DNA from: Candidatus Bathyarchaeota archaeon
Lineage (GTDB): Archaea; Thermoproteota; Bathyarchaeia; TCS64
Reading direction: 5' to 3'
Length of the DNA: 5,275 nucleotides
Assembly (NCBI GenBank): GCA_020697635.1
Contig: JAEHCT010000111.1
Location: 1-5,275 of the forward strand
The notes under the pieces are model-generated. The model had not been told where the DNA came from and did no database searches. It saw nothing but the letters and a program-made list of their open reading frames with translations. Positions 1 through 4,241 of the stretch are shown one piece after another. How positions within the stretch are numbered: the first letter of the stretch is position 1; every line of letters begins with the position of its first letter. The translations under genes and the position numbers were made by a program.

Positions 1-416
1 AAACCGATCTTCTTGGCGTCCACCGACTCGGCGAAAATGGGGTAGAAGCTGGGCTCACCAAGGCTGTCCGCTATGCTGTAGAGCACTATGACGGGTATGA
101 GCCACCACCAGTCCTGGGCGTAGACGCTGATGAAAAGCCCCGCTATGCTTGCGAGGAAGTAGCCGTTGATGACTGTTTTACGGCCCCAGCTGTCACAAAG
201 CTCCCCGGTGACGAACTGGAGGCCGTTGGTGACCAGGGTCCAGAGGCTCTGCATGCCGCCTATGGTGGCCATGCTGCCGCCTAGGCTGATTATGTATGGC
301 TGCCAGACTAGTTCATGCATCTGCCACGCGGTGCCCTCGATAAGCCCACTCGCCACTAGCCCCGGTATGTTCCCGTGGAGGGATAGGCTGTCACGTAGCT
401 TGTCGATGTAACCCAA
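1..416 (-). CDS. MFS transporter, N-terminal part (3' end beyond the left edge)
   Basis: This is the first 138 residues of a membrane transporter of the major facilitator superfamily, normally about 400 residues with 12 helices. The visible part shows hydrophobic segments at about residues 16-43, 48-70, 82-99 and 104-128. Between helices 2 and 3 lies the family's motif A, G71-x3-D75-x2-G78-R79-K80. After helix 4 comes GEPSFYPIFAES, which resembles the P-x-x-x-A-E-S segment common in MFS drug/sugar-type members. The substrate cannot be told from this. The chosen start is a TTG (414-416), because the reading frame has no ATG or GTG between the in-frame TAG upstream and this codon, and M-G-Y-I-D-K-L-R resembles MFS N-termini. 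A GGTG seven bases before the TTG could pair with the 16S rRNA end. The gene is divergent from the first cupin. Family assignment is firm; the start is less so. Confidence 0.85.
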   Translation of the reverse strand, partial: MGYIDKLRDSLSLHGNIPGLVASGLIEGTAWQMHELVWQPYIISLGGSMATIGGMQSLWTLVTNGLQFVTGELCDSWGRKTVINGYFLASIAGLFISVYAQDWWWLIPVIVLYSIADSLGEPSFYPIFAESVDAKKIG

Positions 417-426
417 GTCTCGGCAC

Positions 427-459
427 CGCTGGTCATGTGAACCCGGAAGACGCTGGTCA
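427..459. repeat. 9-base direct repeat at the MFS promoter, possible operator
   Basis: The nonamer CGCTGGTCA occurs at 427-435 and again at 451-459 (TGACCAGCG on the minus strand), 24 bases apart from start to start. One copy sits between the TATA box and the predicted transcription start of the transporter gene, the other just after that start. The repeat is seen directly; a role as a repressor site is inference. Confidence 0.4.
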
Positions 460-461
460 CC

Positions 462-470
462 GATATAAAC
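462..470 (-). promoter_or_regulatory. TATA box of the MFS transporter gene
   Basis: On the minus strand the sequence reads GTTTATATC, a good archaeal TATA element. Its centre (about 466) predicts transcription starting near 440, which would leave a leader of roughly 24 bases before the TTG start at 416. The position is inferred from the sequence only. Confidence 0.6.
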
Positions 471-503
471 CTACGTCAATTAAGGGCGGACACGCATCGT
501 CGT

Positions 504-511
504 CTTTTTAG
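504..511 (+). promoter_or_regulatory. TATA box of the first cupin gene
   Basis: CTTTTTAG lies with its centre about 26 bases before the ATG at 534. That spacing places the transcription start at or within a base or two of the start codon, so the mRNA is expected to be leaderless. No Shine-Dalgarno-like sequence is present between it and the ATG, which agrees. Confidence 0.55.
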
Positions 512-533
512 TATATGCAACCATTCTCTCTCC

Positions 534-860
534 ATGATTCTTGTAGTCGACATCGGTGAGAAGGCCGCGGAGATAACCGACCCCTGGTCGCCCCTAGACG
601 TGGCGTACGTCAACGACCAAGTCATCAGGTTGGCGCTTTTCCACGGCGAGTACCACTGGCATAAGCACGCCGAGGAGGACGAGGTCTTCTACGTCGTCAA
701 GGGCGGGATCACCATAAAGTTGAGAGCACAGCCTAATGTGGTTCTTGGGGAGGGCCAGCTCTGCGTCGTCCCTAAGAACGTGGAGCACCGTCCCGAGAGC
801 CCTGAGCCCTCGATTGTGCTCCTCTTTGAGCCTCGAGCCCTGAAGAGTCGGGGGGACTGA
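534..860 (+). CDS. Small single-domain cupin, YdbB-like
   Basis: A 108-residue cytoplasmic protein made of one cupin beta-barrel. Cupin motif 1 is seen as H43-x-H45-x4-E50-x6-G57 and motif 2 as G74-x5-P80-x-N82-x2-H85. The two first histidines, E50 and H85 would bind a divalent metal, so the full metal set is kept. The order EYHWHKHAEEDEVFYVVKG, the VPKNVEHRP segment and the end EPRALKSRGD resemble the YdbB-like cupin group, whose function is not established; the substrate is unknown. Length is typical for single-domain cupins. The ATG start is supported by the TATA element about 26 bases upstream. It is divergent from the MFS gene and followed 53 bases later by the M28 peptidase, which has its own TATA box, so it is probably transcribed alone or with partial read-through. 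Confidence 0.88.
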   Translation: MILVVDIGEKAAEITDPWSPLDVAYVNDQVIRLALFHGEYHWHKHAEEDEVFYVVKGGITIKLRAQPNVVLGEGQLCVVPKNVEHRPESPEPSIVLLFEPRALKSRGD

Positions 861-883
861 CCCACCGAGACGGCATTGATAGT

Positions 884-891
884 CTTATATC
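884..891 (+). promoter_or_regulatory. TATA box of the M28 peptidase gene
   Basis: CTTATATC is centred about 26 bases before the GTG at 914. This supports the GTG as the true start with a leaderless transcript, over the in-frame ATG at 959, which would require a 45-base leader. Confidence 0.65.
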
Positions 892-902
892 CCTTGCAGA
901 CG

Positions 903-911
903 TTTTTTCTT
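903..911 (+). terminator. T-tract, possible terminator of the first cupin gene
   Basis: TTTTTTCTT follows the cupin stop by 42 bases. Archaeal termination depends on such U-rich stretches without a needed hairpin, so cupin transcripts may end here. The tract also lies between the TATA box and start of the peptidase gene, so it could instead be part of that promoter. The same nine bases recur in the tract after the peptidase gene. Confidence 0.35.
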
Positions 912-913
912 CG

Positions 914-2356
914 GTGAAACTTTTGGTTAATCCATACTTGGATGTCGACAAGAAGATCATGGCCGAGGTCTACACGAGCTCGGAGCCCATGGACAACCTG
1001 GAGGTTCTCTGCGACGTCCACGACAGCAGGTTCCCCGGCACCCCGGGCGACAAGGGCAGCGTGGACTACATGGTGGAGAAGTTCAAGGAGTACGGCTGCG
1101 AGAACGTCCACTACGAGGAGTACACCATCGCCGGGTGGACCCGCGGCAAGGCCTCCCTCGAGGTCGTGAGCCCAATAAAGAAGAGCTTCGACGTCATAAG
1201 CCTCCCCCACAGCATCGGCGACACCGTCGAGGGGAAGCTGGTCTTCCTAGGCGACGGAGCCATCGACGACTACGAGAAGCGGAAGGACGAGATAGACGGC
1301 AACGTGGTGATGGTCACCAGCGCCAGCCCTCTGAGCATGAAGAGGTTCCTCCACAGGAGCGAGAAGTACATGCGCAGCATCATGGCGGGAGCAAAGGGCT
1401 GGATATTCATGAACCACTACCCCGCCTACGGGCCCCCGACGGGAGGCATCAGCCCGGTGATACCGGCCTTAGGCATATCGCACGAGGACGGAAGCTTCCT
1501 TACCCGCCTCCTGAAGCGTGAGAAGGAGGTTAAGGTGAAGATCAAGACCACCGACAAGAACCACCCCACCGTCACCTACAACGTGGTCGCCGACGTGGTG
1601 CCCGAGAAGCCTGTGGACGACGAGTACGTAGTCGTCGGCAGCCACTACGACGGCCACGACATCAGCCAGGGGGCCGTTGACCCAGCCAGCGGAGCCGTCA
1701 CCGTGATGGAGATCGCCCGCAACCTGGTGATGGTCAAGGACAGGCTCAGGCGACGCGTCAGGTGCATGTGCTTCGGCGCCGAGGAGATAGGGCTCTACGG
1801 CAGCAGGGCCTACGCCCGCGACCACGAGGCGGAGCTCGACAAGTGCAGGTTCATGCTCAACCTGGACTCGGGCGGCAGCAAGGGCAACAAGGGAGTCACC
1901 TTCCACGACTTCCCTGAGCTGGAGCCCTATGTAGCCAGATGGGCCGAGGAGATGAAGGCGTACATCCCCACGGACCAGAGGGTGAGCCCCTACAGCGATC
2001 ACTGGCCCTTCTTCCTCAACTCGGTTCCCTGCGGTAGCGGCGGGGACCCCGAGGCCAGGAGGACGAGGACAGGGCGAGGCTACGGCCACACCAGATACGA
2101 CACGCTGGACAAGGTGGAGACGACTTACCTGCGGCTGGCGGCGGCCAACTACACACGGTTCCTCTTCAGGGTCGCCAACGAGGAGGACTGGAGCCCGCGG
2201 AGGAAGACCAAGGAGGAGATCGAAGCCTTCATCGAGGAGCAGGGCTACGACAAGACAATCGCCCTCGCGGACCAGATGAGGATGTACATCAAGGAGAACT
2301 ACGAGAAGATACACCCGGACACAGAGGCTTTCATCAAACGAAGCGACGCCTGGTAG
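914..2356 (+). CDS. M28 family zinc aminopeptidase with PA domain
   Basis: A 480-residue metallopeptidase expected to remove N-terminal residues from peptides with two zinc ions. The zinc and catalytic residues of M28 are all visible: H244 and D246 (SHYDG), bridging D256 (GAVDPASG), catalytic E290 and zinc ligand E291 (CFGAEEIGLYGS), D318 (LNLDSGG) and H392 in GYGHTRYDTLDKV. SDHWPF at 361-366 is also a usual M28 segment. Residues about 95-215 form a PA-like insert (GKLVFLGDG, GNVVMVTSASP, GAKGWIFMNH), often a substrate-access lid. The C-terminal 55 residues are charged and helical-looking. No signal peptide or membrane segment is seen, so it should act in the cytoplasm, probably in peptide turnover. 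Start is GTG, supported by the TATA box at -26; M16 (ATG at 959) is the alternative. Exact substrate preference cannot be read. Confidence 0.93.
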   Translation: MKLLVNPYLDVDKKIMAEVYTSSEPMDNLEVLCDVHDSRFPGTPGDKGSVDYMVEKFKEYGCENVHYEEYTIAGWTRGKASLEVVSPIKKSFDVISLPHSIGDTVEGKLVFLGDGAIDDYEKRKDEIDGNVVMVTSASPLSMKRFLHRSEKYMRSIMAGAKGWIFMNHYPAYGPPTGGISPVIPALGISHEDGSFLTRLLKREKEVKVKIKTTDKNHPTVTYNVVADVVPEKPVDDEYVVVGSHYDGHDISQGAVDPASGAVTVMEIARNLVMVKDRLRRRVRCMCFGAEEIGLYGSRAYARDHEAELDKCRFMLNLDSGGSKGNKGVTFHDFPELEPYVARWAEEMKAYIPTDQRVSPYSDHWPFFLNSVPCGSGGDPEARRTRTGRGYGHTRYDTLDKVETTYLRLAAANYTRFLFRVANEEDWSPRRKTKEEIEAFIEEQGYDKTIALADQMRMYIKENYEKIHPDTEAFIKRSDAW

Positions 2357-2366
2357 CCGCCCCCAA

Positions 2367-2381
2367 TTTTTTCTTCCTTTT
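2367..2381 (+). terminator. Poly-T terminator of the M28 peptidase gene
   Basis: A 15-base pyrimidine stretch, TTTTTTCTTCCTTTT, starts ten bases after the peptidase stop codon and follows a C-rich run. This is the usual form of an archaeal intrinsic terminator. It sits just before the TATA box of the next gene, separating the two transcripts. Confidence 0.6.
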
Positions 2382-2386
2382 AACCC

Positions 2387-2395
2387 ATATATTAT
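2387..2395 (+). promoter_or_regulatory. TATA box of the histidine phosphatase gene
   Basis: ATATATTAT is centred about 46 bases before the ATG at 2437. Transcription would begin near 2416, giving a leader of about 20 bases, longer than for the neighbouring genes. A perfect 8-base palindrome, GCCTAGGC (2416-2423), lies at the predicted transcription start. Confidence 0.5.
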
Positions 2396-2436
2396 CAGCT
2401 CAAGGAGCCAGTAAAGCCTAGGCAGTCTGAAGGCAG

Positions 2437-3141
2437 ATGAAAAACGTTCTACAGACACAGAGCTGGTGTAGACCCGCCCAGAGGATCCTGGAGCACACCC
2501 TGAAGCTGTCCGGCGCTCACCCGATCATCATGCACATCCGCCACACGGAGCGTGAGAGAGCGACACCGGGGGGCGACTCCCTGTCCACGGAGCAGGGGTT
2601 GAGGGCGGCGTATGAGTTCGGGGCCAGCCTGCCGACCGGCAGAAGATACAGAGTCTGGCACACCAGCGTCGAGAGGACATGGGAGACATCACTAGCCATC
2701 AAGGCGGGGCTCGAAAACAACCAAGCCGAGTGCACGCATGCGGGCCCGATACAGGTCAACACCATACTGGACCCCGCAGGCTTCCACGACACACAGCCCA
2801 GGCACCAAGTCGTCAAGGACACCGACGAGAGCGCGAGGACCTACCTTGAACACTGGCTGCGTGGGCTCTACCCGCCCACCATGGTGCGGCCGTCCATGGA
2901 GTTCGCCCAGACGATGGCCCAGACCATGCTGATGGACATCGGGGAAGACTCGTTCCACTTACTGGTCAGCCACGACACGTGGGTCGCGGCCCTCATGTTC
3001 CACTGGTTCGGACTGCAGCCGCCCCGCGACTGGGTAAACTTCCTCGACGGCTTCGTCGTCGAGCTGAGAACACCCACGCCGATCCTGATAACCAAACAAG
3101 GATCCACGGAGACAAGGCTCCCAGACTGGTGGAGAACGTAA
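2437..3141 (+). CDS. Histidine phosphatase superfamily protein
   Basis: A 234-residue protein with the signature of phosphohistidine-intermediate phosphatases or mutases. R35-H36-T37-E38-R39 (IRHTER) carries the nucleophile H36; S77-x2-R80-x3-T84 (TSVERTWETS) matches the conserved second block; H179-D180 in LLVSHDTWVAAL gives the second active-site histidine with a following aspartate. The HD pair is a feature of branch 2 (acid-phosphatase type) members, while the length is closer to branch 1, so I leave the branch and substrate open. No signal peptide is evident, unlike secreted acid phosphatases, so a cytoplasmic role is likely. The first 30 residues are an extension before the usual core strand. 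ATG 2437 is used because a TGA lies in frame three codons upstream; ATG at 2530 (M32) would cut the core strand. It is convergent with the flavoprotein gene. Confidence 0.8.
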   Translation: MKNVLQTQSWCRPAQRILEHTLKLSGAHPIIMHIRHTERERATPGGDSLSTEQGLRAAYEFGASLPTGRRYRVWHTSVERTWETSLAIKAGLENNQAECTHAGPIQVNTILDPAGFHDTQPRHQVVKDTDESARTYLEHWLRGLYPPTMVRPSMEFAQTMAQTMLMDIGEDSFHLLVSHDTWVAALMFHWFGLQPPRDWVNFLDGFVVELRTPTPILITKQGSTETRLPDWWRT

Positions 3142-3250
3142 CAAAACTCGTAGAGCTGTCTTCATCGCCATAACAGCGATAGACCCGCTGATCAGGACCC
3201 CTATGCTGTACTCTGTCCCCGAGATCTTGAGAAACCGGCGAGAATAGAGC

Positions 3251-3679
3251 CTACTCTACAGGGACGCAGTGGATCTCGTACTCCCCCGGCTTCCTGTAGC
3301 TGAAGCCCGTGTGCTCTATCTTAATGAGCACGTAGTCGGGGTGGTCGACGGTGTCGAAGAAGTTCCTGGCCCATCCGATCCTGTCGTAGACGCTCCTCCT
3401 GGTCTCCGGGTCGTCTACCTCGGTGGCCACTCCCTCGCCCCTTAGGAAGCCGTCTCCGTCGTCGTCCTCCAGCGTCATGTAGTACTCGACCCGGGGGTTG
3501 CTCCTTAACTGTATCAGCTTCTTGGCTTGTACCCCGCCCCGGGCGCCTGTGATCATGTAGAAACCCTCGCCCATCTTGATGAGGGTCATGGGGCGCACAC
3601 GAGGCTGCATACCGTCCGCCGTCGCCAGGTAGACCACCTGCTGCTCCCCATACCGCGACAGCACTTCCTCCACCATCAA
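3251..3679 (-). CDS. Pyridoxamine 5'-phosphate oxidase-like FMN-binding protein
   Basis: A 142-residue protein with the split-barrel fold of the PNPOx-like family, which usually binds FMN or F420 as a dimer. Seen in order: YLATADGMQPRVRPM (17-31), the first strand pair of the barrel; TGARGGVQAKKLIQLRSNPRV (44-64), the conserved helix with T44 and K53/K54 where the flavin phosphate is commonly held; GEGVAT (81-86); and a closing strand YVLIKIEHTGFSY (116-128). Genuine PdxH enzymes are longer, so this is more likely a general flavin reductase or stress-type member than a vitamin B6 enzyme. The ORF opens with TTG (3679) followed at once by ATG (3676); a TGA three codons upstream excludes anything longer. 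I give the longer form, but the ATG may well be the real start. Cofactor and substrate are not known. Confidence 0.85.
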   Translation of the reverse strand: MMVEEVLSRYGEQQVVYLATADGMQPRVRPMTLIKMGEGFYMITGARGGVQAKKLIQLRSNPRVEYYMTLEDDDGDGFLRGEGVATEVDDPETRRSVYDRIGWARNFFDTVDHPDYVLIKIEHTGFSYRKPGEYEIHCVPVE

Positions 3680-3710
3680 CTTCCATCAAAGGAACCATGG
3701 CGGAAGCCCC

Positions 3711-3718
3711 GGATAAGG
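3711..3718 (-). promoter_or_regulatory. Possible TATA element of the PNPOx-like gene
   Basis: CCTTATCC on the minus strand is the best TATA-like element before this gene, about 36 bases from the TTG and 39 from the ATG. It is a weak match compared with the other promoters here. Confidence 0.3.
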
Positions 3719-3723
3719 TTATC
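3712..3723. repeat. 12-base inverted repeat over the PNPOx-like promoter
   Basis: GATAAGGTTATC has perfect 5-base arms around a 2-base centre. It overlaps the only plausible TATA element of the minus-strand flavoprotein gene, where a bound dimer would block the promoter. The symmetry is seen; regulation is inferred. Confidence 0.35.
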
Positions 3724-3783
3724 AACGGACCGCTCATGAAACCCCATCCTGGACACGGGAACCCAGCAGCCGCCTCAGGCTAA

Positions 3784-3791
3784 GTTATATG
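3784..3791 (+). promoter_or_regulatory. TATA box of the second cupin gene
   Basis: GTTATATG is centred about 33 bases before the ATG at 3821, which predicts a very short leader of around seven bases. No ribosome binding site fits in that space, so translation is probably of the leaderless type. Confidence 0.55.
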
Positions 3792-3820
3792 GCGGCGTTC
3801 ATAGAATTGTACGAGTTTCG

Positions 3821-4177
3821 ATGAAGGTTTTTAGACCCAGCCAGGCCCCATCCGAGGAGATGACCGGCGGAATATTCACGGGCACCATAAAGATGACTCC
3901 TCTTATCAACGCGGACACCGGCGCCGAGCAGCTCAAATCGGCGCTCGTCTACTTCCCGGCGGGCGTGAGGAACAAGCTACACCACCACACCCACGAGCAG
4001 ATACTCTACGTCACTAAAGGAAAGGGTATCGTCGCCACCGAAGAAGACGAGCATATGGTCGAGCCCGGGGATATAGTGGTAATACCCGCGGGGGAGGAGC
4101 ACTGGCACGGCGCCACCCACGACACGGACTTCGAGCACCTATACGTGGTGCCCATCAACAGCAAGACCACATATTAG
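3821..4177 (+). CDS. Cupin domain protein, hydroxynitrile lyase-like group
   Basis: A 118-residue single cupin barrel, not closely similar to the first cupin. Motif 1 is G48-x5-H54-x-H56-x3-Q60-x6-G67, with glutamine in place of the usual glutamate metal ligand; motif 2 is G83-x5-P89-x-G91-x2-H94, followed by W95-H96-G97-A98-T99. The start FTGTIKMTPLIN, the H-x-H-T-H-E-Q block and EHWHGAT resemble the bacterial cupin group that contains manganese-dependent hydroxynitrile lyases, in which the glutamine variant is normal. Most members of that group have no known reaction, so I would not assign the lyase activity. The protein is cytoplasmic. It has its own TATA box, is divergent from the PNPOx-like gene with 141 bases between, and converges on the thermosome gene. 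Upstream codons in frame give no other start. Confidence 0.88.
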   Translation: MKVFRPSQAPSEEMTGGIFTGTIKMTPLINADTGAEQLKSALVYFPAGVRNKLHHHTHEQILYVTKGKGIVATEEDEHMVEPGDIVVIPAGEEHWHGATHDTDFEHLYVVPINSKTTY

Positions 4178-4193
4178 ATCACGAAAAGATCCC

Positions 4194-4231
4194 AAAAAAA
4201 TTACTTTTTTTTAAAAAATTTTAAAAAGAAA
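4194..4231. terminator. Bidirectional A/T-tract terminator between convergent genes
   Basis: The plus strand has T8 (4205-4212), A6 and T4 runs 28 to 45 bases after the cupin stop. The minus strand has T5 (4227-4223), T6 (4218-4213) and T7 (4200-4194) after the thermosome stop. The core 4204-4228 is nearly self-complementary. Each strand thus supplies the oligo-U tracts archaeal RNA polymerase stops at, serving both genes. Confidence 0.75.
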
Positions 4232-4241
4232 GGTTGGTTGG

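Noticed and set aside
166..411. An 81-codon plus-strand frame antisense to the MFS gene.
   Set aside because: The opposite strand encodes clear MFS helices and motif A; this translation is a Pro/Ser/Met-rich shadow.
689..1210. A 173-codon minus-strand frame covering the cupin end and the peptidase start.
   Set aside because: It crosses two well-supported plus-strand genes and the promoter between them, and its translation has no recognisable domain.
1469..2458. A 329-codon open frame on the minus strand across the M28 peptidase gene.
   Set aside because: It lies antisense to a gene with a complete M28 active site. Its Val/Leu/His-rich composition is what GC-rich codons give in the opposite frame, and no family motif is seen.
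3142..3250. A protein-like hydrophobic stretch (VFIAITAIDPLIRTPMLYSV, plus strand) ending in a TAG between the phosphatase and flavoprotein genes.
   Set aside because: The frame opens only after stops inside the phosphatase gene, has no start codon before the hydrophobic part and no promoter, and recalls no family I know. I regard it as chance unless relatives conserve it.
3321..3737. A 138-codon minus-strand frame overlapping the PNPOx-like gene in another frame.
   Set aside because: Its translation is Arg/Gly-rich without motifs, while the other frame gives a clear PNPOx-like protein.
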